From: Hypomesus transpacificus
Lineage: Eukaryota > Chordata > Actinopteri > Osmeriformes > Osmeridae
DNA length: 64,000 nt
NCBI RefSeq assembly: GCF_021917145.1
Contig: NC_061082.1
Coordinates: 21,364,596 to 21,428,595, forward strand
Direction: 5' to 3'
In this document: piece by piece, positions 35,127 to 46,612 of the stretch
Layout of the letters: the number at the start of each line of letters is the position of its first letter
Numbering within the stretch: position 1 is the stretch's first letter
Position numbers and translations under genes: made by a program
The notes under the pieces: generated by a model
What the model was told of the DNA's origin: nothing
Databases searched by the model: none
Seen by the model: the letters and a program-made list of their open reading frames with translations, nothing else

Positions 35127-37508
35127 ATGGCTACCGTGACGTCTTTTGATTTCGCTTGGATTTATTTTAACCTGGTTCTGTTATGTTTCAACGGGCGTGC
35201 TGCCTGCGAACAAATAACGTACTCCATTTCCGAAGAGGTGAACACGGGAACGGTGGTTGGTAATTTGGCAAAGGATTTGAGTTTAAGTGTACAGGACATG
35301 GAGTCACGAATGTTTCAACTCGTTCATGTTTCGAAGAACAGTTTCTTCGACGTGGATTTGAAAACAGGGATGTTGTATGTGAGCGAGAGAATTGATCGGG
35401 AAGAGCTTTGCCCCAACACGCCCGTGTGCTCTTTACAACTACAGGCCATTGTCAACCATCCCTTAAGTCTTCATCGAGTGGACATAACAGTTCTTGATAT
35501 TAACGACAACCCACCCGCCTTCCCCGTTAAAGAACAGCTATTTGACATATCTGAGTCCGTTGTTACTGGAGCTAGGTTCTCGTTGATGAACGCAGTGGAT
35601 CCGGATGTTGGAATAAACGGTGTGAAAACCTACAAGCTGAGTCCAAATGAACACTTCTCTCTGGATGTGCAGAGCGGAGGAGAGCAGAGTGTGTCCGCTG
35701 AGTTGGTGCTACAGAAACCTTTAGACCAAGAGAAACAGGCTGTTATTCAGCTCTTACTGACTGCTGTAGACGGGGGTAAACCCACCCAAACAGGAACTTC
35801 TGAAATTGTTATTAATGTCCTTGATATAAATGACAACAGTCCAGTTTTTAGCAGTCCTCTTTATAAAGTGAGTGTTCATGAAAATGCCGTTCAAGGAACT
35901 ACAATTCTAAAACTTAACGCGACCGATGTAGATGCGGGTCCCAATGGTGAGGTTTTGTATTTATTTAGCAGACATGGACAAGAAAAGAATTTAGACACAT
36001 TTGATATTCACCCAGAATCTGGAGACATCACAATAAAGGGTGTCTTAGATTTTGAGGAAACATCGTTTTATGAGATCAGGGTCGAGGCACGTGATAAAGG
36101 CCAGTCTCCTATGGGCTCACATTGTAAGGTGCTCGTGGAGGTTGTTGACGTTAATGATAACGTGCCAGAAATTAGTGTTACCTCACTGTTACCTACGGTG
36201 AAGGAAGACGTTCGAACCGGCACTGCCATCGCACTCGTGACCGTCTCAGATAAAGATGGAGGCAACAATGGCAAGGTTAGCTGTATACTGATTGGCGAAT
36301 CACCCTTCAAGCTTCAAACTTCTTATAAGAATCACTATTCTATTGTTGTCAATGGAGCTTTGGACAGAGAATATGCGTCCCAGTATAATGTTACTATCGT
36401 GGCAACAGATGAAGGGAGCCCACCTCTATCTTCCACTGCCGTCACAAATATTCTTATTGCAGATGTAAATGATAACGCTCCGCAATTTAAAGATAAAGTT
36501 CTTAACGTTTATGTCAAAGAAAATTCCCCTCACGGAGCGCTGATGTACACGGCTTCCGCTAATGATCCTGATTCTTTAGAAAACGCTCAAGTCTCGTATT
36601 CAATTTTGGACAACACGAAGGGTGATAGTACTGTCCATTTAATAAACGTCAACTCTATAACGGGCGAGATACACAGTCTGCAGTCGTATAACTACGAGGA
36701 GATGAAACGATTCCAATTCCAAGTTCAGGCCACAGACGGTGGTGTTCCTCCTCTGAGCAGCAACGTGACTGTGAACGTTTTCATCCTGGATGAGAATGAC
36801 AACACTCCTGTTATTCTCCCGCCCTATTCTGACCAAGGCTCTGTCAACTCTGAGAACATTCCCTACTCTGCTGAAGCGGGCTACTTTGTGGCCAAGATCA
36901 GGGCTGTAGATGCAGACTCTGGTTACAATGCGCTGCTCTCTTATCACATCTCTGAACCAAAGGGGCCAAATCTGTTCAGAATTGGAAGCAGCAATGGAGA
37001 GATCAGGACTAAGAGACGCATGAGTGACAATGACTTAAAAACTCACCCGCTGGTCATAGTGGTGTCTGACAATGGAGACCCTTCCCTGTCTGCCACTGTG
37101 TCTATTGATGTTGTGGTGGTTGAAAGTACAGGTGACATGCAGACAACTTTCAGACAGCTACCAGTAAAGGAGGAGAGTTTCTCAGATCTAAACCTGTATC
37201 TGCTCATCTCCATAGCCTCAGTATCAGTGATATTTCTACTGAGCCTCATCAGTTTAATAGCGGTCAAATGCCACAAGACAGACGGCAGTTTCAGCAGGTA
37301 CAGCGCCCCAATGATAACCACCCACCCTGACGGGAGCTGGTCTTACTCCAAATCTACTCAGCAGTATGACGTGTGTTTTAGCTCAGACACAATGAAGAGT
37401 GACGTGGTAGTTTTCCCCACGTCGTTTCCACCTGGTGACGGGGAGCTGATCAGTATCAATGGAGGAGACACTTTCAGTAGGACTCAAACTCTGCCCACTT
37501 GTGAAAAG
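35127..37508 (+). CDS. pcdha: Protocadherin alpha variable exon V13 (divergent ectodomain)
   Basis: 794 codons from ATG 35127 (context ACGACGATGG); the frame is open 21 nt further upstream without Met. Signal peptide about 1-30 ([20 protein letters not shown]...), mature start about [15 protein letters not shown]. Cx5C CPNTPVC; linkers DINDNPP, DINDNSP, DVNDNVP, DVNDNAP, DENDNTP. EC2 reads LDQEKQ where others have LDREKQ. EC1 and EC3-EC5 are diverged; the EC2 island and the tract from [13 protein letters not shown] to LPTCEK are common. That common tail argues it is an ordinary variable exon and not a C1-type one. Donor TGT-GAA-AAG|gtaagc at 37508/37509. The frame runs on to 38042, through intron and SINE. 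Confidence 0.96.
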
Positions 37509-37581
37509 GTAAGCACAATCAATCCCCAGCATAACTGTAACCTTGCATTGATACTGCATACTAGTTCATCGTGCTTTTTTT

Positions 37582-37603
37582 CTGCCCACCTGCGAAAAGG
37601 TGA
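37582..37603 (+). other. Duplicated variable-exon end with second splice donor
   Basis: CTGCCCACCTGCGAAAAG|GTGA repeats the last 18 nt of a typical variable exon (LPTCEK) plus a donor, 91 nt after the real V13 donor and after a poly-T run. It matches the common exon end better than V13's own end (CACTTGTGAAAAG), so it came from another copy. Use of this donor would shift the frame by one against the constant exons, so it is probably vestigial. Confidence 0.7.
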
Positions 37604-37878
37604 GAATATTTCAGCTCCTTTCAGATTTAAAGAGGCTATCGAGTGTCCGTTTTCCATGCCAGTTCAATACGTGTTAAATCAACCCTCTGAAATGAGCTCA
37701 GCTGTTAGCTGTGAGCCGATGCGTGTTCCAGGGTCACTCCACGGGGAGGGTGAACAGGAAGTGAGGCGGTGTGTTAGGGTCACTGGAGCTTGTGATGCTG
37801 CTGATGATCTTTATTCAGCTCGTCACACACCAGCAGCTCTGCCTGCATCTGCTCTGAGGACACGGCCTCGGGCTCTGT

Positions 37879-38080
37879 GGGGAGTCAGGTGGCTGAGCGG
37901 TGAGGGAATCGGGCTGGTAATCAGAAGGTTGCCGGTTCGATTCCCGGCTGTGCCAAATGACGGTGTGTCCTTGGGCAAGGAACTTCACCCTACCTGCCTC
38001 GTGGGGAATGTCCCTGTACTTACTGTAAGTTGCTCTGGATAAGAGCGTCTGCTAAATGACTCAATGTAAATGTAAATGTG
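37879..38080 (+). mobile_element. tRNA-derived fish SINE (HpaI-like tail)
   Basis: The head has A-box-like GTGGCTGAGCGG and a B box GGTTCGATTCC (37934-37944). The tail holds the widespread fish motif CTCTGGATAAGAGCGTCTGC and ends in ATGTAAATGTAAATG repeats. About 200 bp, full-length in appearance, just inside the V13 3' flank. Confidence 0.85.
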
Positions 38081-38099
38081 TCATTGTATCTTGGTCCTG

Positions 38100-38200
38100 C
38101 TGACATATATTATCTATGCCAGGCTGGGGTTGCAAGTACGATTTCATTGAAGACTTGCCTTGTCAAATAGAGGTGAAAAATAAATTTAAAAAATAAAGGG
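38100..38200 (+). mobile_element. Retroposon 3'-tail fragment
   Basis: TTGTCAAATAGAGGTGAAAA with following AAATAAA runs resembles 3' ends of fish non-LTR retroposons. A related tail is at 62397-62487. Family not assigned. Confidence 0.45.
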
Positions 38201-39054
38201 ACTATGATTTGTTTTTGTGGTAATGTTTGCGACGTACAGGATGTATGTTAGATTGTGGTGATGCTGGGGTGGAGGGTTAGGGAGTCAGACCACACAAACC
38301 TCTTTGATCTAGTGATGCAGGGAGCGTCTCCTAGCAACAGCGTGAGGCTGAGTGTTCTGGCGTGTCTGTGTCTCTGCAACATGGCACTTGAAATCTGCGT
38401 GCGTGGTGACATCATCAGGAAGGATCGCTGTTTGTGCTCGAATGACTGCATGTGCTTGGTCTGTTCGTATCAGTGAGCAGAGATAGCCTCCTGCAGCTGA
38501 CTGTTTAATATTGAAAATGTCACAGGCCACAAGAACATTTCCGAATCTCTTTTTTAACAAGACACGCATAACAGACCTATAAACATACCGCATCGAGTGT
38601 TTAAAGGGGATTGCGAAACAGCGGTAATCTCTCAGCATGACCTGACTCTGCCTCATCGGCTGTTAAAGCAGGCCGGTGTCGCATGCCTAGCCAGTGGAGT
38701 TAGTGCGTCACACTTTCGGCCTTTCTGTGGCTGACTCTGAGGCCTCGGTGGTGATAGCATGACAGAGTAAAGCCCCCTCCCTGGGTCAGCTGTGCTCCCT
38801 CTCTGGTGGAGGACAGGGATCAGTCCAGCTGTAAGTGGGTCAGGACTGTGGTTCTGCCGGGCCCCATCTGCCCTGCGGAGATACATGGATTAGGGCCGTG
38901 TGGGTTTGCAGGGTCTTAGTGCCGGAGCAATCCCACCTGCTTTATGTGTGGATGGATTGGGATGCTGTACGGTTGTGCTGGGAGGACAGCCTCACTCTCC
39001 TGAGATGGGCCTGGGCGAGAGACCCTCTCTTGACTTCTCTCTCTCTTCTCGTCC

Positions 39055-39130
39055 CTCCTCTCCCTCTCCCTCTCCCTCTCCCTCTCCCTCTCCCTCTCCC
39101 TCTCCCTCTCCCTCTCCCTCTCCCTCTCTC
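39055..39130 (+). repeat. (CTCCCT)n microsatellite
   Basis: About twelve hexamer copies, continuing into impure CT-rich sequence to about 39255. Confidence 0.9.
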
Positions 39131-39709
39131 ACTTTCTGTCGATTTTTCTCGCTCGCTCGCCCTCTCTCTCTCTCGCTCTCTCACTCACTCTCTGTGTCTT
39201 TCTCATTATTTTTCTCTCTCTTCTCCCCTCCCTCTCCTTCTCTCCCTCTCTCCTGCACACATTCTCTTCTATGTTCTTTTTGTCTGGGCTCTCTGAGGTT
39301 TTCAGATTTCACAGTGTACTGTATCTCTGCATTACAGCAGGCTGGCATTTAACATTGTATTAAACCGGCGTTCTTATGCTTAATAGGATTTCAAGATTTC
39401 CTCTGTAACTTGTGTGTCCTCTGTGTCACTTTGTAAAACCTAAAGAGAATCACACTTACTTTGCTGTCAGTTCAGAAACCTCTTCCCCAGACAGAAAACT
39501 GAATATCCTCTGATGTCAGATTGTGTTTATTTGGCTGATAAGTTAATTCGTTTTTACTGGTTGGACAGAATAGACCGGTTTGTGTTTGGGAAGTTAGGAA
39601 GCCCCACGATGAACCGGATTATCCTCCAGCCTGTGCTTCTCCTTCTGGGCTTCTTGCCTTTGCATCCCCTGCCCTAGATCTTCTGTTCTCCTTGAGCCGT
39701 TCTCTAGAA

Positions 39710-39900
39710 CAATGGTTCTCAATCCTGGTCCTCGGGATCCCCTGCCCTGCATGTTTTAGACATTTCCCTGCTCCAACACACCTGATTCAAATGAATTCGT
39801 CGGTATAAGGCCTATTTATTTGAATCAGGTGTGTTGGAGCAGGGAAATATCCAAAACATGCAGGGCAGGGGGTCCCGAGGAACAGGATTGAGAACCACTG
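39710..39900. mobile_element. Fold-back hAT-like MITE with 8-bp target duplication
   Basis: A 191-bp near-palindrome: the ends read CAATGGTTCTCAATCCTGG and, inverted, CAGTGGTTCTCAATCCTG, and the arms continue through GATTCAAATGAATTC-like sequence near the centre. It is flanked by CTCTAGAA (39702-39709) and TTCTAGAA (39901-39908), an 8-bp target duplication with one mismatch, as expected for hAT elements. No coding capacity. Confidence 0.85.
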
Positions 39901-40569
39901 TTCTAGAACACCCTAGTCTGGCCTGCTGGTTCTTGTCTTCTGTACCGTTTGCTCTGTCTGTAGTCTACAGTGCTGGATCCCAGTGGAAATCATTTAACCA
40001 CAGGCAAACACACACTCACGCACATGCTGTACGAACACGCACACATGCTGTACACGCACAGGCAAGCATTCACGTATGCACTTTCACAAAAACACACACA
40101 CATGCCTACATGCAGCCATCTTTAGCTTTATGTCTTCCTGTTTCTCTCGCTCTCTCACGTACTCTTTCCCATCCCTCCCTCTCTCATCCAGTCTTACCCA
40201 ATCAGACTCCTGTTCAGAACTTAGTTTCTCTAGTGCTCCGGCGGCAGTGAATCGAAACTTTAACTATCTTTAGTTTGTCAGCTCCAGGGGCTTCTCAGGA
40301 AGAGGCCTGATCAGTTCCCTGCAGTGCAGCAAACCCAAAGGAGAGAAGGGACGGATGGAGCGAGGGGAGAGGAGAGACAGGATGTCCTTTCATGTCCTCC
40401 TCTCGTCTGTTCATACCTACAGCACGCCTGCTCTCTATGCCAGAGGGAATTCAGGAAGAGACGTTCCATTCTTAATAATAGATTAATTTATTTGGGATTA
40501 TCTTTAGCTTTTATGCAGGCATCTGTTGATGAGGAGGAAGGGAAATCTGCAGAGTCACACATACACACA

Positions 40570-40570
<1 letters not shown>

Positions 40571-40647
<77 letters not shown>

Positions 40648-40690
40648 ATCTCTCTCTCTCACTCTCTCACTTCCACTCTCTCTCTCTCTT
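40571..40690 (+). repeat. (TC)n microsatellite
   Basis: About 120 bp of TC dinucleotides with a few interruptions, preceded by a short CA run. Confidence 0.92.
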
Positions 40691-41426
40691 TCACCCACCA
40701 CGCACACACTTTCACACACACAGCTTCTAGGGAGGGCTGGATGTCTGCCAGTAAAATTCCACTCTGTATTTCTCTGCTGCAGAAGAGCTGGGGCTCTGAC
40801 TGTGAAAGGGTGTGGTCCCTCACACAACCCTCCACCACGCTGCCCCAACACCCTCTCTCATTCCTTATCCTGTCCTCCATCTTTCTCCCCATCACTGTTT
40901 TTACTCCCCAGGCATCCATTTTCTCTCATTCTTATTGTCTCTGTTCTCTCAGTCACACCACACCCTCTTGTCACCGATTGGCCGGCCGCATCACGGACGT
41001 GCCACTGTGTGATGGCCATGTTTTTCATCTTCTCATTCATTATTCAGGAAGGTTAGCAGGGTTGCAGCTCTGAGTAACCAGGTCAGGAATCCTGATGTCA
41101 CAGTCTCACGGTCACAAGCAATTGTTCCTACAGTAGCCTGTACCGCACGTTCTAGTTGGGAATGTGTCAGGTTAAAGACTGGCTGTATGTTATATATTTT
41201 ATTCTATGCATTGCATGTATAGTATCTGTGTTTTCTCCCAATCTGCACTGTCTAGCTGCTGTGGAGTCAGCCAGTCTGGCTGTCTCTCAATGATTGCCTG
41301 TGAGCTTAAGTGGCTCCTGCCAGTACAAGCCTTTTTAGTCATCCATCTGCCCAATGTTACATTACACCAACACACACAGGCTATCAGTCAGGACTCACTC
41401 ACTCTACAGTCTACTACGTACATGGT

Positions 41427-41582
41427 GGAGAGAGAAGGACAGATAAATAGAGAGAGATGGAGAGAGATGTTGAGAGCGAAAGAGAGAGGTGGAGAAATAG
41501 AGAGAGAGAGAAATATATAGAGAAAAAGATACAGTGAGAAATAGAGAGAGAGAAATAGAGAGAAAGATAGAGAGAGAGGTTT
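41427..41582 (+). repeat. GA-rich low-complexity tract
   Basis: Impure AGAGA/AAATAGAGA repeats. Frames through it are not coding. Confidence 0.85.
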
Positions 41583-42601
41583 AGTAAGAATAGAGCCACA
41601 CCTGACTGCAGTGCTAGTAGACCACAAGCTACGTGTGATTGTCATCTTCTGATATTGTAGCTAATGAGGGTACGGCATATGGAAATAGTTGCGGTACCCA
41701 GTGTGGTACCAGAAGATGTTTGTTTGGAGGGCAGGGTTGGCAGAGTACGCTGAAGCTGAGTGGGGTCTGTATAAAACAAGCCTGTTCTCTGCTGCCCTCT
41801 GCCTGTGCAGCAGTGCCCATGGACGCTGGCAGGCTGCACTGTAGCTGTCGTATTCAGTACAAGCTCATCTGAAGATTTTACCTGGAATAGTTTTCAGGGT
41901 GTGTGTTTTTTTTTTGTTGGCGTGGCCTCAATGTGTCATATTATCATATGAATCCAGTGCTTATCTATCCACAAAGTGGACAGATGTGCACTTGCAGACA
42001 CACACACACACACCTTATGTCTGAGTGTACTGTACCTTACATCTTCTCTTCTCGTATTAATCCTGACACCTATTCTTCTCAAACACACATCTATTTTTAT
42101 AGGCAGCAAATGAGACGCTTTCATGGGACCCAAATCCCAACAACGACAGACACCACCGGGTCACAAGGGCCCCCACAGCTGCCTGTCTAGTCTGGTGTAG
42201 AAACAGTGTTCCTCAAGGAACTGTTACTGTTCTCTCACTGATCCTGTCAGCCACTATGTCAGTGTGTGAGACAGTGGGCACAGAACACTGACCCAGTTGG
42301 ATGAGTCACAGACTGGAGCCAGGATACACTGCATGGACCTGATGAACAATGAGGTCATCACTCGTCGCCTGCAGCCCTCTGATTCCACTCTTACCATGCT
42401 AGGGAGGGGTGGTGAGGTCATCAGCCCGCGCCCAGAGCTCTGGTAGTGGGAGGGAGTGTACAAGGTGGAGTGGTCAGGGTTTGTAGATGGCGGCCCTGGG
42501 TCTCTGAGGAAGCGTACAGATGTGTAGAGGCCTGGCAAAGCAGCACTGCAACATACACACATGCACACACACAGTCACTGACTCTCTGACTCAATGTGGC
42601 A

Positions 42602-42630
42602 CCACACACACACACACACACACACACACA
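42602..42630 (+). repeat. (CA)n microsatellite
   Basis: Short CA array; smaller CA runs lie nearby at about 41999-42013. Confidence 0.85.
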
Positions 42631-42950
42631 TGAACAATCCCTGGCTTCCTGGCCTACAGTTACACTGGTACTCAAACAGTTGCCATTGAAGTCAATGTCA
42701 TTCTGGAAAAATCTGTCCCTGTTTGAAATACCCGATCTCTGTACAGCATGTATTCTCTGCATGCTCGGAGCTCTGTTTCTTTTACTGTTGAACCAGTCGC
42801 TTCTGAACCTCAATCTTTGGCTTATTTGTACATCGCTGTGGATACATTTTCCGTTAAATGAATAAGACGTCTGGTAAAATGTAATGAACACTAGAGGGCA
42901 GCCACTGTCAGCTGTAGCAGGATTGCTACGGCATCAGGCTTCAGCTAGAC

Positions 42951-43171
42951 TGACTCTCAACTGAACTACACAGGAGGAGCTGGGACATAGGTGGAATGCC
43001 TTCCTGATCAGAGTAGTCCATGATGGAGAGAGATGTGGCTGAGGAGAGAGAGAGATAGACAGGGGAAAGGATACGAGAGAAAAAGACTCCCAACTGAACC
43101 ACACAGAAGGAGCTGGGACATAGGTGGAATGCCTTCCTGATCAGAGTAGTCTATGATGGAGAAAGACGTGG
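42951..43171 (+). repeat. 134-bp-spaced direct duplication
   Basis: The segment starting GACTCTCAACTGAACTACAC (42951) recurs with few changes from 43085. Both copies run through GGAGCTGGGACATAGGTGGA to GTGGCTGAGGAGAGAG, the second leading into the long AG array. No coding content. Confidence 0.75.
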
Positions 43172-43173
43172 CT

Positions 43174-43348
<175 letters not shown>

Positions 43349-43484
43349 CAGTGATGTTTGTGTCTTTGGATGTCCTTGCTAAGTGCACTGTTACACTGTG
43401 TTCTGCCCCACTGTGTTGGGGCTGTGTAAGACGCTGTGTTAGAGGATGTGTTTGGGGTTTGTATTTGGGGGTGTATACGAGGCT

Positions 43485-43790
43485 ATGTTGGGGCTATTGC
43501 AGGGGTTGTGTTGGGGCTATGGCAGGGGTTGTGTTGGGGTTATTGCAGGGGTTGTGTTGGGGCTATTGCAGGGGTTGTGTTGGAGCTATGGCAGGGGTTG
43601 TGTTGGGGCTATTGCAGGGGTTGTGTTGGGGCTGTTGCAGGGGTTGTGTTGGGGTTATTGCAGGGGTTGTGTTGGGGCTATTGCAGGGGTTGTGTTGGGG
43701 CTGTTGCAGGGGTTGTGTTGGGGTTATTGCAGGGGTTGTGTTGGGGCTATTGCAGGGGTTGTGTTGGGGCTATTGCAGGGGTTGTGTTTT
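43485..43790 (+). repeat. 23-bp G-rich minisatellite, about 13 copies
   Basis: Unit of two parts, GGGGCTATTGCA and GGGGTTGTGTT, repeated with minor variants (TTATT, TATGG, TGTTG). Because 23 is not a multiple of three and the unit lacks stops, all three + frames stay open and read the same 23-residue peptide. Not considered a gene. Confidence 0.93.
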
Positions 43791-44976
43791 GGCTGCTCTC
43801 TCAGATGACTGCATCTTAACTGGAATGCGGAGATTTACATAAGCAAGGTCAGGGCCAGGACAGATGGTGTTGTATTTAATTTGGACTTTTACTGGATGAT
43901 TTTAGAAAATATTTTTTGACTCAATGTAGCTGACAAATTTCTGATATAAACGATAAAAATAGACCAAATTCCCTAAAGCACCAAATGTTTCTCTCTCTTT
44001 TCGCTCCCACATACACACACACGCATACAAAGACACTTAAACACACATTTCTATTTTAGGCTTCACTTTGTACAAGATACAGTGTACTGTATATTTTGGC
44101 GATCTCTGGAGAGATGTTCCCCTGCTGATTGTAAGTTAACTTGGCACACATTTGAAGTTGCTCAAGACCAAAAACACAACAGAACAATTATACTTGTTTT
44201 CTTTGTCTTAGATACACACTCTCTCACTTTCTCTCACTCTCTTTCACTTTCTCCATTTTTCTGTCCCCCCCTTTCTTTTTTATACCTTTTGCATTCTCAG
44301 ACGGTTTGCTTCAAGGTCCAAGATTCAAAAATACTTTATGATGATAGAAAAGTCCGCTTCAGTAATGGACTTACAAGCACTGATTTAGAGCAGCGGTTCC
44401 ACCTCAGTGGGAACGTGTGTGTTTACAGAGACGGCTTTATCAGGACCCGCCAGGGGACCGCAGAACCTAGACAACAGATGGGACAGCATCATGATGTATT
44501 CATTAGAACCTCTAAGTGACTAGTGTTTTTAACAGAACCAGCAAGGACACTCAATGTGCTTGCTCGAAGCTGGTTTACCCAGGTGAGAGAAGATGGGCTT
44601 CTTAGTCAAGTAGATTAGGATCGATGTGCTTTGTGATGCAGGTCAGATTAATGACTAGCACAACACAGAAAATGAACAGTTATTTGTTCCAGCAGATATT
44701 TAAGATTCCATCCCGGGATGGTTTATGAACTTTACTGACAGGAAAAATGACAGGTGAATGTGTAACTATCATTTCAATAAATTTATTAGGATAGATGTGC
44801 AGTTTATTTGCGATCTTTATTATTTTTTTAATGTGCATGCTAAATGTAGTGTAAGCATGCCAGTGGGTTCCTGCAGGGAATAGTGCGATGCGGATGTGGA
44901 TGTTGGCTGCTCAGTGAATCACTAGTCTGCAGTCTCCTGCTTCCTGCTCTGGCTCTGGCTCTGTCTCTCTCTGTCT

Positions 44977-44978
<2 letters not shown>

Positions 44979-45039
<61 letters not shown>

Positions 45040-45054
45040 TGTGTGTGTGTGTGT
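44979..45054 (+). repeat. (GT)n microsatellite
   Basis: About 37 GT copies with one interruption. Confidence 0.95.
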
Positions 45055-46239
45055 AAAGCCATTATCAGGCAAAATTTATTCTGATTGATCTCACTGCTGG
45101 CCACTCAAATTACAAAGGGGGGCTGACATCATTCTGCTGATGTAGCAGAAGCTACATCACATGACCTTTGTAACCTGATCTCTCCTGGTGTGTAATGACC
45201 TTGGGTACCAAAAGACCCAAAATGTGGCTCCTGCCCATTCCTTCTCTTCGCCTTGAATCAGAGGGAGGATCCGGCAACAGGTAGGTTACCCGTGGTAAAT
45301 ATCAGTTTTAATTGTCATCAGTGTGAACTCATTCTGAATACACTATGACATCCATTTCAGCGTGACAGACAAAGTTGGTCCAATTTTGTTGACGGATGCA
45401 CAGAGCGCACGCCACAGGCATGCACGGCCTAGTGACCAAGCACTGGCTGTCTCAATCTTACATGTTGACCGACGATGATGACGAGGGTGATGATGATCGG
45501 GGTCATGTGGGACACTGAGGTGAACCGAATGGGTAATTGGGTTGTTACGGTAATGTAAGGAAGCACGTCTGCTCTTGCGCTTATCAGTGGCACGCAGAGC
45601 GGATGAGACGTCTGGTTTCACGGGGCCACCACGGGCGTCTTTAGATGTGGTTATTTGAGCTGACACATGGGGGTCTCGCGCTGACACGGTCCCTGTGTCA
45701 GAGCAGGCTTTGAATGTCGGGGCAACGCGCGCCATCGGCCTGCGTTCGTGCCCTGGCCACATGTGGAGGCGCAGTGAGTGTATAGGCTATGCTCGATTTG
45801 CGGAGTTGCTAGGGGAAGGAAGCCGAAACAAAAGGATATTAAAATTAAATCGCCAGAAGAAAGCAGACGTGCCTTGTTTGCAAAATCAATAGTACATTTC
45901 TCTGCGGGGGTTTCGCAGTTTTGTAGTTGTAAAATAGAAGAACCTTTCATTAAAAAACTGAATATCTGATAAGGAAAGAGGAGTATCAACATGACATTAT
46001 TATTAGGTGTCCTATCAATTTCATTCAAATTATTGGTTGAATAAACCAAAGATTGTTTCGCATCCTTCTGGCCGTTTTCCAACGCACAGCACTATGTATG
46101 TGTGAGTGAGAGAGAGAGATATCCATAGGTTGCAACCGCTCGAAAAAGGTGTCGGTTTTGTGAGGTTGTTCATTCACTCTGTGCTGAAATACGGCCAGCC
46201 TTCTTAAACACCCCTTCCGCCGCTCGGCACCGACACCAT

Positions 46240-46612
46240 TACACAGAGAGAGACAGAGAAATGAAGGGAAGGAGAGAAGGGAGGGATGTGGAGGGGGCGG
46301 TGGCGCCAGTGGGGACTGAGACGAGGAGAGCGAGCGTGTGCGCGCACGAGTGAGATGCGCAGCACCAGTGGTAGGGAAACACACCCGCCAGCCGCGCGCG
46401 GAGGAGAGAAAAAAAGGCTGCACGGACAAAGGAAACATGGATGCAATAGAAGGGTATACCTTCAAACAAATAACGGAATGGATCTGCCGCTCCTCGTGCA
46501 TCTCAAAACCAACCAATTAGCCTATTTTAATGCGGTGGTGGGAGGCAAGATTCTGCAAGCTAAAAAGGCGGAAAGCTTTGTTTAATCCGTCTGCGGATCA
46601 TATGAGCTTGCG
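46240..46612 (+). promoter_or_regulatory. Probable promoter region of C2 exon
   Basis: CpG-richer than the alpha spacers (CGCGCGGAGG, GTGTGCGCGCACGAG). It lacks the ACACGTGGTGTCGCT-type CSE. A CTCF-like match CGGTGGCGCC is at 46298-46307. Absence of a CSE before C2 is also described for mammals. Confidence 0.5.

Noticed and set aside
1328-37321. Antisense open frames of 60-135 codons recurring at the same place in every alpha exon
   Set aside because: They mirror the homogenised EC5-to-cytoplasmic tract and repeat because the sense sequence repeats; no start context, promoter or recognisable domain.
35127-37508. V13 as the C1-type exon
   Set aside because: Its EC6, membrane and cytoplasmic parts are the common alpha variable tract, which C-type exons lack.
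37879-37960. A tRNA gene
   Set aside because: A and B boxes are present, but the sequence continues into a SINE body and tail and does not form a clean cloverleaf with an aminoacyl stem.
39061-39290. Overlapping Ser/Leu/Pro- or Arg/Glu-rich open frames
   Set aside because: Products of CT/GA microsatellites; the same applies at 40526-41073, 41388-41645, 43008-43388, 51601-51838, 55059-55679, 58141-58585 and 61477-61775.
43485-43790. CRISPR-like array
   Set aside because: Units are contiguous without unique spacers and the setting is a vertebrate locus; it is a minisatellite.
43436-43842. Repeat-rich protein genes in three frames
   Set aside because: Explained by a stop-free 23-bp minisatellite.
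44082-44519. Candidate 145-residue protein
   Set aside because: Low-complexity Ser/Leu stretch, no recognisable domain, no splice or promoter context; most likely chance.
45343-46082. Minus-strand frames of 139-143 residues upstream of C2
   Set aside because: No domain recognised and they overlap without conserved motifs; chance frames in moderately GC-rich DNA.
46350-46375. RE1-like site before C2
   Set aside because: Only the left half (CAGCACCA) is present; no GGACAGCG half at 2 or 8 nt.
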